A stretch of 38,292 bases of DNA from a filamentous cyanobacterium CCP3 (GCA_003022385.1 PYGV01000017.1:1-38292); one strand, 5' to 3'. Positions 1 to 8,181 are shown, counted from the first letter of the stretch. Made by a program: numbers and translations. The notes: generated by a model from the letters alone, not told the origin.

Positions 1-66
1 AATCGCCAAGTCAGAAAGAAGTTGGCAGAAAGGGAAGAGTCCATCTTTTTCTCTGTCCTTTACTAA

Positions 67-228
67 AATGCACTACCTTTTTATGTTGATAGCGTGCCAA
101 AGTATCGCGGCATTACCGCTTTGATGCAAAACTTCTTTGCCGACATGGTAGACAACCCCAGAAAAGATACAGAATTTCCTGAGGTAGAGCTACGGTACCT
201 GCTCAAAAAGACAAAATTTCTGCCTTAA
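67..228 (+). other. possible tail of a decayed gene
   Basis: An open stretch follows a stop codon at 64-66 and ends at TAA 226-228. It reads like protein, with a segment such as PKYRGITALMQNFFADMV followed by a charged tail ending LLKKTKFLP. No good start codon or ribosome binding site is visible; a GTG at 94 is the only candidate near the front. The family is not recognised. It may be the broken 3' end of a gene lying to the left of the window, or chance. Confidence 0.22.
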
Positions 229-241
229 ATTTCTGCCTTAA
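216..241. repeat. 13-bp perfect tandem duplication
   Basis: The unit ATTTCTGCCTTAA occurs twice back to back (216-228 and 229-241). The first copy contains the stop codon of the upstream open stretch, and the second ends 5 bases before the MATE start codon, so the duplication forms the immediate leader of that gene. Confidence 0.8.
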
Positions 242-246
242 ATACC

Positions 247-1608
247 ATGCCTGATACTGGCCCCAGTGCCCAAACGTCCTCGGTAGCTGAAGTAAAGGCT
301 TCACGCTTTTTGCCCAGCTTCTTGAAGCTGGCGGTGGCCAATATCATCTCGAACCTGATGGTGCCGCTGGCGGCCCTGGTCGATACTGCCTTTTTGGGCC
401 ACCTCGACGACATTCGCCACTTGGGCGGGGTGGCGCTAGCGACGGTAATTTTTAACGTGGTGTACTGGAGCTTTGGCTTTTTGCGCATGGGCACCACGGG
501 CACCACGGCCCAGGCGCGGGGGCGCGGCGACGGCCAGGAGCTTTGGCTAATTTTGCTGCGCAACGGGGCGATCGCGCTCAGCTTTGGCCTGTTCATTTTG
601 CTGCTCCAGGCTCCCATCCGCGAGCTGGGGTTTGCCCTGCTCAGCGGCGCACCTGAGGTAAGAGCGGCGGGCATCGCCTTCTACAATGCCCGCATTTGGG
701 ATGCTCCGGCGGTGCTGCTAAACCTGGTGCTGATGGGCTGGTTTTTGGGTCGCGAGCAGGGGCGGCGGGTGATTGCCCTCTCGATGGTGGGCAACGGCAG
801 CAACGTCATATTCAACTACATTTTCATCAACCAGATGGGCCTAGCCAGTGCCGGGGCTGGGCTGGGCACGGCACTGAGCCAGTACCTGACGCTGACCGTC
901 GGCTTAGGGGTATTGATGAGAGAAGGCGGCTGGCAAAACCTGCGAGCGGTGCTGCCCCAGGGGTGGAACCCGCAGGCGATCAAAGGTCTGTTTTTGCTGA
1001 ATCGCGACATTTTGGTGCGCACGTTTGCGCTGGTGCTCAGCTTTGCGCTGTTTACCAATTTCAGTTCGGCCCTCGGCACCCAAACTCTAGCTGCCAACAC
1101 CCTCTTGCTACAGGTGGTAACGCTATCGGCCTATTTCATTGATGGCATTGCCTTTGCTACTGAGAGCTTTGCGGGACGGTATTTCGGCAGCGGCGATCGC
1201 ACTCACCTGCGCCATCTACTCACCCTGGGAGGATTCACCAGCATTGCCCTGGGGCTATCCTTCGCACTGGCCTTTGTGCTGTTTCCGCAGCCGCTGTTTG
1301 GTCTACTAACGGTTCACCAGGAGGTGATCGCTACGGTTCAGACCTACGTGCTGTGGCTGGTGCCGGTGCTAGGATTGGGGGCGATCGCCTACATGCTCGA
1401 CGGCTATTTTCTTGGCCTTACCGCTGGTCCGGTGCTGCGCAACGCGACCGTGCTGGCTGCTGGAGTCGGCTTTTTGCCCCTGGCTTTTCTGGCTCAATCT
1501 ACCGGCAGCGCCCACCTGCTCTGGCTGGCTTTGGTCGGCTTAATGGCCGCGCGCGCGCTTACGCTCCTCTGGGCTGTGCCCAAATCTTTGGCTTCACCAT
1601 TGCCCTGA
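247..1608 (+). CDS. MATE family efflux transporter (DinF-like)
   Basis: This is a multidrug and toxic compound extrusion transporter of the inner membrane; family members export organic cations or other small molecules using a proton or sodium gradient. The 453-residue length is normal, and hydrophobic segments run through the whole protein in the twelve-helix pattern. The DinF-type signature VDTAFLGH lies at residues 45-52, followed by GFLRMGTTGTTAQA at 77-90. The ATG at 247 sits just after a tandem 13-bp duplication and no strong ribosome binding site is visible. It is GC-rich and contains HIP1 octamers, like the backbone. It is followed by a hairpin and a long non-coding stretch, so it is probably its own transcription unit. 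The substrate cannot be told. A role in flipping polysaccharide lipids is possible but not supported. Confidence 0.93.
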   Translation: MPDTGPSAQTSSVAEVKASRFLPSFLKLAVANIISNLMVPLAALVDTAFLGHLDDIRHLGGVALATVIFNVVYWSFGFLRMGTTGTTAQARGRGDGQELWLILLRNGAIALSFGLFILLLQAPIRELGFALLSGAPEVRAAGIAFYNARIWDAPAVLLNLVLMGWFLGREQGRRVIALSMVGNGSNVIFNYIFINQMGLASAGAGLGTALSQYLTLTVGLGVLMREGGWQNLRAVLPQGWNPQAIKGLFLLNRDILVRTFALVLSFALFTNFSSALGTQTLAANTLLLQVVTLSAYFIDGIAFATESFAGRYFGSGDRTHLRHLLTLGGFTSIALGLSFALAFVLFPQPLFGLLTVHQEVIATVQTYVLWLVPVLGLGAIAYMLDGYFLGLTAGPVLRNATVLAAGVGFLPLAFLAQSTGSAHLLWLALVGLMAARALTLLWAVPKSLASPLP

Positions 1609-1631
1609 GCGTTCTTACCACTTTTATACAG

Positions 1632-1664
1632 CATTCGGCTACAGCGGTAAGCCACAGCTGAATG
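1632..1664. terminator. hairpin after the MATE gene
   Basis: Arms CATTCGGCT (1632-1640) and AGCTGAATG (1656-1664) pair with one mismatch, 23 bases after the MATE stop codon. No T-run follows, so it may be a dispersed repeat rather than a true intrinsic terminator. Confidence 0.3.
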
Positions 1665-1679
1665 GCACTGACATTCAAT

Positions 1680-1865
1680 GACTAGGTAAGTGCCCGCCGC
1701 AGTGCCATCGCTAATCCACGGCTCAAAGCCGCTAATGCCGCCGTTGGCGCTAAGCAACAGTTGATCACCAGGGGCGCTAAAACCGTTATGAACGGATGCC
1801 CCCTCACCAGGATTGATATCGTCAACAAGTATTGAAAGACAATCCACCGCTAGATCTGCTGACAT
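1680..1865 (-). pseudogene. fragment of an ELWxxDGT-repeat protein
   Basis: Read from 1865 leftwards, about 62 residues match the ELWxxDGT repeat pattern of large secreted bacterial proteins: LVDDINPGEG, then APGDQLLLSANGG, then GFEPWISDGTAAGTYLV. In intact proteins this roughly 50-residue unit recurs many times in a row. Only one unit plus edges remains here. The open frame then runs on into the hairpin and the antisense of the MATE gene, where the similarity stops. I read this as a remnant of a longer gene, not a functional small protein. Which protein it came from cannot be told. Confidence 0.7.
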
Positions 1866-1966
1866 GCTTTAAGGGACTGTCAGCCACGAAATACAGGATC
1901 GGCAGATACATTTGATCTGCACACTAGCACATGTAATTTTTTTGCTAGGTCTGTGCGGGGAAGAGA

Positions 1967-1979
1967 GTCTGTTACAGAC
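1967..1979. promoter_or_regulatory. near-perfect palindrome upstream of sat
   Basis: GTCTGT and ACAGAC flank a single central T. This dyad lies directly before the repeated leader element and about 360 bases ahead of sat. It has the form of a protein operator, but no regulator is identified. Confidence 0.25.
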
Positions 1980-1985
1980 GCCGAT

Positions 1986-2167
1986 ATCCGGAAAAATTTG
2001 AAATTCTTACGGAGTCTTTAGAGGCTGCTAAACCCCAATAAAATCCGCAGGGAGCAGCTTATGTTTCCGGAACGGGCGGCTTAGGCTTGTAAAGGAAGAT
2101 AACAATTTAACCAATTAACTCTGCAAAGGGCTTTGACGGTCGTTTAGATCTCAGTCTCTTTGCCCTG
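1986..2167 (+). promoter_or_regulatory. repeated intergenic element, copy A (upstream of sat)
   Basis: This is the first of three related intergenic blocks; the others are at 7656-7856 and 9356-9536. Each begins with ATCCGGAA (here 1986-1993) and ends with a strongly conserved core containing CTTTGAYGGTCG, then TTAGATCTCAGTCTCTTT (core here 2128-2167). Copies A and B also share a 20-base identical run at 2086-2105 and 7757-7776. The start-to-core distance is 142, 160 and 146 bases in A, B and C. Copy A ends about 170 bases before the sat start codon. It could be a promoter region, a structured 5' leader or a dispersed repeat. All three are on the same strand, ahead of a same-strand gene. Confidence 0.7.
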
Positions 2168-2336
2168 AGCCAGAGTCTGAGAGGTCTTTAGCCAGATTGC
2201 AAGAAAAAATCTAGAGTTTTTTGGGGTTCTTTAAACCTAGTTTTTAAATTTTCTGAACTTAATTGGGTTTGAGATCACTTCGAAAAGTTGTTATTCCTAA
2301 GCTTTGTTGAGTAAAGAAAAGGAGACTATCTTGAGT

Positions 2337-3512
2337 ATGGCTGAGCTAACTATTTCTCCCCACGGTGGGACGTTGATAAATCGAATTGCTACGGCAGAGC
2401 AGCGTCAAACATTTATTGAAAAAGCTAATTCTTTACCACGTGTTCAGCTCGATGCGCGATCGCAGTCTGATCTAGAAATGATTGCGATCGGTGCCTTTAG
2501 CCCCCTGACCGGGTTTATGAACCAGGCCGACTACAACCGCGTGGTCAACGATATGTACCTGTCCAACGGCTTGCCCTGGTCAGTGCCCATTACCCTGTCG
2601 GTTGCCCAGGTCGAGGCAGATCGCCTGAGCGAAGGCAGTCTAGTGCGCCTCGACAATGCCCATGGTGAATTTATTGGTGTTCTTGAGCTAACCGAAAAGT
2701 ACACCTACGACAAGATCCACGAAGCTCAGCAGGTTTACCGCACTACCGAAGACAATCACCCCGGTGTCGCTGTTGTTTACGCCCAGGGCGAGGTCAACCT
2801 GGCCGGGCCGGTGTGGTTGCTGAATCGACAGCCCCACCCCCAATTCCCTCAGTACCAAATTGACCCAGCGGCATCGCGGGCCATGTTTGAGGCCAAGGGC
2901 TGGAAGACGATCGTGGGCTTTCAAACCCGCAACCCCATTCACCGTGCCCACGAGTACATTCAAAAATGCGCCCTGGAAACCGTGGATGGGCTGTTTTTAC
3001 ATCCGCTGGTGGGGGCGACCAAAAGCGATGACATTCCCGCCGATGTGCGCATGCGCTGCTACGAAATTTTGCTGGAAAAATACTTCCCTGAAGACCGGGT
3101 GATTTTGGCGATTAACCCAGCCGCCATGCGCTACGCCGGGCCGCGCGAAGCCATTTTCCACGCCCTGGTGCGCAAAAACTACGGCTGCACCCACTTTATT
3201 GTGGGTCGCGACCATGCCGGGGTAGGTGATTACTACGGCACTTACGACGCCCAGCACATCTTCGACGAGTTTAAGCCGGGGGAACTGGGGATTGTGCCGA
3301 TGAAGTTTGAGCACGCCTTTTACTGCACCCGTACCGAGCAGATGGCCACTAGCAAAACCAGCTCTAGCGCCCCTGAGGAACGAGTTCACCTCTCGGGTAC
3401 CAAAGTGCGAGAAATGCTGCGCCGAGGCGAGCTGCCGCCGCCACAGTTCTCTCGCCCTGAGGTGGCGGCTGAGCTGGCTCGGGCCATGCAGGTGCCTGCC
3501 GGGGTGAGCTAA
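2337..3512 (+). CDS. sat: ATP sulfurylase (sulfate adenylyltransferase)
   Basis: Converts sulfate and ATP to adenosine 5'-phosphosulfate (APS) and pyrophosphate, the first step of sulfate activation in the cytoplasm. The single-chain Sat/Met3-type enzyme is recognised by the nucleotide-binding motif [11 protein letters not shown] (residues 196-206) and GRDHAGVG (290-297). The length of about 391 residues fits. Start choice: a GGAG at 2321-2324 precedes TTG 2331 by 6 bases and ATG 2337 by 12. I favour the ATG, which gives [13 protein letters not shown]; the frame is open back to a TTG at 2304. The next genes are cysC, a sulfate-type permease and a PAP phosphatase, so it probably supplies PAPS for sulfation of the polysaccharide as well as for assimilation. 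Its 3' end is duplicated downstream (3613-3681), and repeat element A lies upstream. Confidence 0.96.
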   Translation: MAELTISPHGGTLINRIATAEQRQTFIEKANSLPRVQLDARSQSDLEMIAIGAFSPLTGFMNQADYNRVVNDMYLSNGLPWSVPITLSVAQVEADRLSEGSLVRLDNAHGEFIGVLELTEKYTYDKIHEAQQVYRTTEDNHPGVAVVYAQGEVNLAGPVWLLNRQPHPQFPQYQIDPAASRAMFEAKGWKTIVGFQTRNPIHRAHEYIQKCALETVDGLFLHPLVGATKSDDIPADVRMRCYEILLEKYFPEDRVILAINPAAMRYAGPREAIFHALVRKNYGCTHFIVGRDHAGVGDYYGTYDAQHIFDEFKPGELGIVPMKFEHAFYCTRTEQMATSKTSSSAPEERVHLSGTKVREMLRRGELPPPQFSRPEVAAELARAMQVPAGVS

Positions 3513-3681
3513 AAACCCCTCGTCTGAACCTGTAGGTTGGGTGGAGCGCAGCGAAACCCAACGCAACTAACCCCTGTTGGGTTCCACGTTGTTTCACCCA
3601 ACCTACCCCTAACTGAGGTGGCGGCTGAGCTGGATCGGGCCATGCAGGTGCCTGCTGGAGTGAGTTAAGAGCCCCTCGTCT
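3457..3681 (+). repeat. 69-bp direct duplication of the sat 3' end
   Basis: Bases 3457-3525, covering the last 18 codons of sat and the following bases, recur at 3613-3681 with 6 differences. The second copy still reads [17 protein letters not shown] and a stop codon. The two copies are separated by a palindromic repeat at 3532-3606, which may have inserted into, or driven, the duplication. Confidence 0.9.
3532..3606. repeat. palindromic dispersed repeat (REP/MITE-like)
   Basis: Perfect 12-base terminal arms GTAGGTTGGGTG (3532-3543) and CACCCAACCTAC (3595-3606) enclose an inner pair AACCCAAC / GTTGGGTT. This GTAGGTTGGGT-type element is, from memory, widely dispersed in cyanobacterial genomes. 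It separates the real sat terminus from its duplicated copy. Confidence 0.7.
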
Positions 3682-3690
3682 AAGGCTGAT

Positions 3691-3707
3691 GGTGGGCAGT
3701 GCCCACC
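3691..3707. repeat. 17-base palindrome before cysC
   Basis: GGTGGGCA and TGCCCACC flank one G. It belongs to a common type of small dispersed palindrome. A GTG inside it (3699) would extend the cysC frame, but coding from inside a repeat is unlikely, which supports the later ATG. Confidence 0.55.
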
Positions 3708-3734
3708 CTACTGTTCAATACTGTGAGAAATCCT

Positions 3735-4286
3735 ATGCAACAGCGTGGTGTAACGGTTTGGTTTACCGGCTTGAGCGGTGCTGGAAAGTCTACGATCGCC
3801 CAGGCCCTGGCCGAAAAGCTCAAGCGCGAGGGCTATCGCCTGGAAATTTTAGACGGCGACATTGTGCGCACCAATTTAACGAAAGGGCTGGGGTTTAGCC
3901 GAGAAGATCGCGACGAAAATATTCGCCGTATTGGCTTTGTTTCGCACCTGCTAACTCGCAACGGCGTCATTGTACTGGTGTCGGCGATTTCGCCCTATCG
4001 GGAGGTGCGCGAGGAAGTCCGCGATCGCATCGGCGATTTTCTAGAGGTCTATGTCAGCGCTCCGCTCAATGTCTGTGAAGAGCGCGACGTGAAAGGACTG
4101 TACAAGCGGGCCAGAGCCGGTGAGATCAAAGGCTTTACCGGTATTGATGACCCCTATGAAGCCCCTTTGAACCCCGAAATCAATTGCGAAACGCATCTAG
4201 AAACCTTGGATGAAAGCGTCGCGAAGGTGATGGCGGCGCTGCAGCCCTACCTACAAACCCACCGACGGGCTGAGGCTTTGGTTTAA
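3735..4286 (+). CDS. cysC: adenylyl-sulfate kinase (APS kinase)
   Basis: Phosphorylates APS at the 3' position to give PAPS, the sulfate donor for sulfotransferases and for PAPS reductase. The P-loop GLSGAGKST is at residues 12-20, LDGD at 39-42 and the APS-binding stretch [13 protein letters not shown] at 53-65. The 183-residue length is normal for a stand-alone CysC. I chose the ATG at 3735 because [19 protein letters not shown] is the usual start of the family; GTG codons at 3699 and 3723 are in frame but lie in or next to a palindromic repeat. The ribosome binding site is weak. It lies 222 bases after sat with a duplication between them, so co-transcription is likely but not certain. Confidence 0.96.
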   Translation: MQQRGVTVWFTGLSGAGKSTIAQALAEKLKREGYRLEILDGDIVRTNLTKGLGFSREDRDENIRRIGFVSHLLTRNGVIVLVSAISPYREVREEVRDRIGDFLEVYVSAPLNVCEERDVKGLYKRARAGEIKGFTGIDDPYEAPLNPEINCETHLETLDESVAKVMAALQPYLQTHRRAEALV

Positions 4287-4340
4287 GCCCCGTTCTCCCG
4301 GCGATTAAAGCTGCGCTTTTTCCCAGAGTCTGCTCCACGT

Positions 4341-4514
4341 GTAGGGTGCATTCTCGGCCCAGAAATCCGCGCAAGGCTTCGCAGATTCTGCATCGGGGCC
4401 GCAATGCACCGCTTACGGTATCAAGATGCTCGCTTGATGTAAGCGGTGCGTTACGGCCAGGGCAGAGAATTTGCATGTTTGCAGAGTCAGTCTAGGGCCG
4501 GGAACGCACCCTAC
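4341..4514. repeat. nested palindromic element (MITE-like), 174 bp
   Basis: Outer arms GTAGGGTGCATTCTCGGCCC (4341-4360) and its near-complement at 4495-4514 match at 17 of 20 positions. Inside is a second hairpin: AATGCACCGCTTAC (4403-4416) pairs with 4439-4452, continued by ATCAAG / CTTGAT. No protein is encoded. It fills most of the 328-base gap between cysC and the permease. The GTAGGGTGCGTT motif is typical of small cyanobacterial dispersed repeats. Confidence 0.75.
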
Positions 4515-4515
4515 G

Positions 4516-4521
4516 TATAAT
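4516..4521 (+). promoter_or_regulatory. candidate -10 box for the permease gene
   Basis: A perfect TATAAT lies directly after the palindromic element and 94 bases before the permease start codon. No convincing -35 box is seen at the usual spacing, so this is only a candidate. Confidence 0.3.
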
Positions 4522-4614
4522 CGAGCTTTCGGCGGGTTCGATGGAACAAAATCTCTCTGTTTGATGTGTCTTGAAAATAGTCTTTAGTCATTTATTAAAG
4601 CGAGACATTGCACT

Positions 4615-6513
4615 ATGCAGATCAGGCAGATCAGGCAATGGCGACTGGCATTTAAACCCAACTCGTATGGATTATGGCTAGCCCTGGCTGGGGTGGGGCT
4701 GGCGGTGGTTGCCCTGGGGCACCTAAACCCAGGCGCATCGTTAGGACTGTCGTGGCAGGGCTGGTTGACTATCGCTACCATCGCCCTCACCTTTGGAGCC
4801 AATGCCCTCACCAACCTGCCTGCGGAGGTCGTTTTTTTGGGTGGGTTGGCGGTGTTATTCCTTACCGGTATTTTAGATTCTGATACCGCCCTGGCTGGGT
4901 TTAGCAACGCCGGTATGATTACGGTAGGCGTTCTCTATGTTGTCGTAGCTGGGCTGCAGCAAACCGGTGGTTTGACCTGGGTGTCGCAGCAGGTGCTGGG
5001 CCTGCCCAAAAGTCAAAAGCGGGCGATGGTGCGGCTGATGGTGCCAGTGATGGGCCTCAGCGCGGTGTTGAACAACACCCCAGTGGTGGCAATGTTTATT
5101 CCGGTAGTGGGGGACTGGTGCCGCAAGCTCAAGATTAACCCGTCTAAGCTGATGATTCCGCTCAGCTATGCCTCGATATTTGGCGGGGTATGTACGTTGA
5201 TTGGTACCAGCACCAACCTGGTGGTCAACGGCTTGCTGATCGATGCCACTGGCAGCGGTATGGGGCTGCTGGATATTGCCTGGGTGGGGGTGCCCTGTGC
5301 GATCGCGGCCTTTTTATTTTTACTGCTGACCCAGCGCTGGCTGTTGCCCAATCGCAAGTCGGCCTTTAACACCAGCGATGACCCTCGCCAGTACACCCTG
5401 GAGATGACCGTTCCTGCCGGCAGCCCAATGGCCGGTAAAACAGTAGAGCAAGCGGGGCTGCGCCACTTGCCGGGGCTGTACCTGGCCGAAATTGTGCGCG
5501 GTCCGCAGGTTATTCCTGCCGTTGGCCCCAAAGAAGTGCTGCGCGACAACGATCAGCTGGTGTTTGTGGGGGCGATCGATTCGATTGTAGATTTGCATCG
5601 GCTGCGGGGTCTACAACCGGCCACCGACCAGGTGTTTAAGCTCGACACTCCCCGCCTGGGCCGGTGCCTGACCGAAGCGGTGGTGTCAGATACTTGCCCC
5701 ATGGTGGGTAAAACCATCCGCGAAGGAGAATTTCGCAGCCGCTATAACGCGGTGGTGCTAGCGGTAGCCCGTAACGGCGAGCGGCTGCGGGGCAAAATTG
5801 GCGATATCCGCCTGCGGGCGGGGGATGCCCTGCTGCTAGAGACCCATCCGGTCTTTGAAACCCAGTACCGCTCGTCCAAAGACTTTTACCTGGTCAGCAC
5901 GGTACCCGATTCGACCCCCATTAACCACGATAAGGCCCCCGTGGCCTTGTTCACCATGCTGGGCATGATTGTGCTGGCCTCCTTTGGCTGGATGTCGATG
6001 TTGCACGCGGCGATTTTGGCGGCCGTGGTGATGGTGGCTACGGGCTGCTGCTCGCCCCACAAAGCCTTGGCCAATGTCGAGTGGTCGGTACTGCTGGTGA
6101 TTGCGGCCTCCCTGGGGCTGGGGCAAGCGATGGATTCGACTGGGGTAGCGGCTGCTATGGCGACGGCCCTGCTGGGGCCAGCCCACAGTAACCCCTGGAT
6201 TGCCCTGGTGCTGGTCTATGGGGTCACTACGCTGCTAACTGAGATTGTTACCAACAATGCGGCAGCGGCACTGATTTTTCCGGTGGCGATCGCCCTGGCC
6301 AAGAGCTTAGGCGTCGATTTTATGCCTTTTGTGATTGCCATAATGATTGGGGCGTCGGCTAGCTTTGCTACCCCGATTGGTTATCAGACCAACCTGATGG
6401 TCTATGGCCCGGGCGGATACCGCTTTACTGACTTTTTGCGGGTTGGAGTTCCGATCAATCTGTTGTTTTGGCTAATTACGGTCATCATTACGCCCCTGGC
6501 CTTTCCGTTTTAG
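4615..6513 (+). CDS. SLC13/DASS-family permease with two RCK_C domains, probably sulfate uptake
   Basis: This inner-membrane anion symporter has two transport halves split by a cytoplasmic insert. The N-terminal half (about residues 1-240) carries NNTPVV at 153-158 and GTSTNLVVNG at 197-206. Two TrkA-C/RCK_C domains follow (about 258-330 and 345-430), each with a PMAGKT or PMVGKT motif. The C-terminal half (about 445-632) carries GYQTNLMVYG near 589. This architecture matches cyanobacterial SLC13 permeases and the algal SLT sulfate transporters. Its place between cysC and cysQ supports sulfate as substrate, but the family also moves dicarboxylates and other anions. The 632-residue length is normal. 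It probably imports the sulfate used by Sat. Confidence 0.9.
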   Translation: MQIRQIRQWRLAFKPNSYGLWLALAGVGLAVVALGHLNPGASLGLSWQGWLTIATIALTFGANALTNLPAEVVFLGGLAVLFLTGILDSDTALAGFSNAGMITVGVLYVVVAGLQQTGGLTWVSQQVLGLPKSQKRAMVRLMVPVMGLSAVLNNTPVVAMFIPVVGDWCRKLKINPSKLMIPLSYASIFGGVCTLIGTSTNLVVNGLLIDATGSGMGLLDIAWVGVPCAIAAFLFLLLTQRWLLPNRKSAFNTSDDPRQYTLEMTVPAGSPMAGKTVEQAGLRHLPGLYLAEIVRGPQVIPAVGPKEVLRDNDQLVFVGAIDSIVDLHRLRGLQPATDQVFKLDTPRLGRCLTEAVVSDTCPMVGKTIREGEFRSRYNAVVLAVARNGERLRGKIGDIRLRAGDALLLETHPVFETQYRSSKDFYLVSTVPDSTPINHDKAPVALFTMLGMIVLASFGWMSMLHAAILAAVVMVATGCCSPHKALANVEWSVLLVIAASLGLGQAMDSTGVAAAMATALLGPAHSNPWIALVLVYGVTTLLTEIVTNNAAAALIFPVAIALAKSLGVDFMPFVIAIMIGASASFATPIGYQTNLMVYGPGGYRFTDFLRVGVPINLLFWLITVIITPLAFPF

Positions 6514-6565
6514 CCCGCCACAATGGCTTGGCGAATTGTCCCTATCGTTACTAACTTGAGGTTTT

Positions 6566-7525
6566 ATGGCTTACGAAAAAGAGAAGCAAGTTGCTATTGA
6601 AGCTGTTCGCCAGGCGGCTAAGCTTTGCGAAGCGGTGCGGTTGGAGATGGTGCCGGAGGCGATCGAGAAACAGGATAAAAGCCCGGTAACCGTCGCCGAT
6701 TACGGCTCGCAAGCGATTATTTGTAGGGCATTAGCGGCGGCCTTTCCGCAAGACGCTGTGGTGGGTGAAGAAGACGCCGCCACTCTCAGCGAGCCAGCCC
6801 TAGCACCAGTGTTGGCCAGCGTTACTGCTCAGGTCAATCGCGTGATTGCCGGAGCCACCGACAACGAGGTGCTGAGCTGGATTAACCACGGCAATGGCGA
6901 GGTCACGTCTCGCTACTGGACCCTAGACCCCATTGACGGGACAAAGGGCTTTTTGCGGGGTGATCAGTATGCGATCGCCCTGGCTTTAGTCGTCGATGGC
7001 GACCTGAAAGTCGGGGTGCTGGGCTGCCCCTTTCTCAGCTTTGACGGCGAAGAACCCGGTCTAATGTTCGTGGCGGTGCGGGGCGAAGGCACCGTGGTGG
7101 TGCCCCTCGCTGGTGGTACACCCAAACCGATTCACGTGGCTAACGCAACCGATGCGGAGCGCCTGCGCTTTGTCGAAAGCGTTGAGTCGGGCCACGGCGA
7201 CCAGGCCCAGCAAAAGGCGGTTGCGGCAGCGGCGGGGATTATCGCCCCATCCATCCGCATGGATAGCCAGGCTAAGTACGCAGCTGTTGCTGCTGGGCAA
7301 GCGGCGCTGTACCTGCGCCTGCCCTCGCCTAAAACCCCTGACTACCGAGAAAAGATTTGGGACCACGCAGCGGGCACCCTGGTGGTTCAAGAGGCGGGGG
7401 GAAAGGTTACCGATATGCACGGCAACCCTTTAGACTTTGCTAAATCGGCCCGGCTGGAGCACAACCGAGGGGTTGTTGTGAGCAATGGGGCTATCCACGA
7501 CGAGGTGCTCAAGGCCTTGCAGTAG
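6566..7525 (+). CDS. cysQ: 3'(2'),5'-bisphosphate nucleotidase (PAP phosphatase, Hal2-type)
   Basis: Hydrolyses 3'-phosphoadenosine 5'-phosphate (PAP), the product left by sulfotransferases, to AMP and phosphate, and may also act on PAPS. It belongs to the lithium-sensitive, metal-dependent phosphatase superfamily, shown by GEED (67-70), WTLDPIDGTKGF (118-129) and WDHAAG (265-270), which carry the metal-binding acids. At 319 residues it fits the longer yeast/plant Hal2-like branch rather than short CysQ proteins. It starts 52 bases after the permease gene, so the two are probably one operon. It completes the set of sulfate uptake, activation and by-product removal. Confidence 0.94.
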   Translation: MAYEKEKQVAIEAVRQAAKLCEAVRLEMVPEAIEKQDKSPVTVADYGSQAIICRALAAAFPQDAVVGEEDAATLSEPALAPVLASVTAQVNRVIAGATDNEVLSWINHGNGEVTSRYWTLDPIDGTKGFLRGDQYAIALALVVDGDLKVGVLGCPFLSFDGEEPGLMFVAVRGEGTVVVPLAGGTPKPIHVANATDAERLRFVESVESGHGDQAQQKAVAAAAGIIAPSIRMDSQAKYAAVAAGQAALYLRLPSPKTPDYREKIWDHAAGTLVVQEAGGKVTDMHGNPLDFAKSARLEHNRGVVVSNGAIHDEVLKALQ

Positions 7526-7545
7526 TGGCTGCTCCTGGTTTTACG

Positions 7546-7607
7546 GCTCTGCCGCTCATGTTAGGAGGCAGAGCTGCTGACGAGCATTCCAACGCAGAGC
7601 GCTGGAA
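7546..7607. terminator. paired hairpins after cysQ
   Basis: A perfect 8-base stem GCTCTGCC (7546-7553) / GGCAGAGC (7567-7574) is followed by TTCCAACGC (7587-7595) / GCGCTGGAA (7599-7607) with one mismatch. The second is a familiar small cyanobacterial repeat. They lie just after the cysQ stop codon and probably end or protect that transcript, but there is no long T-run. Confidence 0.45.
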
Positions 7608-7655
7608 CGAGAGGCCGCGAAAACCGGGCTCCTGTATCGGCGTTCTAGATATTCA

Positions 7656-7856
7656 ATCCGGAAGTTTTTGTTCTTTTTGAATAATTTTTACCCAAACCTA
7701 AACCCTAGGGAAAGTACGGAGGCTTTAGGCAAGGTATCCGGAGGGGGCGCTTTAGCCTTGTAAAGGAAGATAACAACCTGAGCACATTCCCTTTCTGAAA
7801 GGGTCTTTTGCAGAGGGGCTTTGACGGTCGCCTTAGATCTCAGTCTCTTTGCCCTG
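7656..7856 (+). promoter_or_regulatory. repeated intergenic element, copy B
   Basis: This is the second copy of the element described at 1986-2167. It starts with ATCCGGAA (7656-7663), shares the identical 20-base run (7757-7776) with copy A, and ends with the conserved core at 7816-7856, one base longer than in A. It is followed by the 21-bp repeat array and then, about 500 bases on, by the small gene at 8362. I see no convincing open reading frame inside it. Confidence 0.7.
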
Positions 7857-7949
7857 TTCTTGAACGCTTTGAAGCGATCGGGCAGTACAAGGGATAGGTG
7901 TACCTGAATATTGCTTTTGCTAGGGGTAGCGTTTAGATTGCCTAAATGA

Positions 7950-8181
7950 TTTAGAGAAAGACTACAGAGGTGCAAAGGACAGATTGAAGCATTGTTTGTT
8001 TGGCTCATAGGTTATTTTGCGGGCTGTAAGCGTCTCTTTAGATGGCTTAGACGCTGCTAAGGAAGACTAGAGCTGTACAAAGAAAGCAGTAAGGGTTTCA
8101 AAGGAAGGCTTATAGGTTGAAAAGAAAGCCATAAGCGTTTTAGAGAGAGGTTGAAGCGTTGCAAAGAAAGCTTTAATACTT
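7950..8181 (+). repeat. array of degenerate 21-22 bp tandem repeats
   Basis: Five consecutive units are clear: 8076-8097 (22 bases), then 8098-8118, 8119-8139, 8140-8160 and 8161-8181 (21 each). The loose consensus is AAAGAAAGC, a few bases, then TAAGCGTT. Looser units of the same size and polarity extend back to about 7950. The units are purine-rich on the plus strand. Stop codons in the repeat argue against a protein repeat. A 21-base spacing is two helical turns, so bound proteins would sit on one face of the DNA. Alternatively it is a repeated motif in a leader RNA. Confidence 0.6.

Noticed and set aside
1353..1661. Open frame inside and past the MATE gene
   Set aside because: It overlaps the MATE gene in another frame, has arginine- and glycine-rich composition typical of an antiphase shadow, and matches nothing known.
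2997..3566. Long minus-strand frame over sat
   Set aside because: It is antisense to a certain gene and its sequence has no family features; GC-rich DNA commonly gives such shadows.
7688..8008. Minus-strand frame across element B and the start of the array
   Set aside because: No family features, and it crosses repeated non-coding sequence also found at two other places where the frame is not kept.
7950..8181. CRISPR array
   Set aside because: The repeats are degenerate and directly adjacent, with no unique spacers of constant length and no cas genes in the window.
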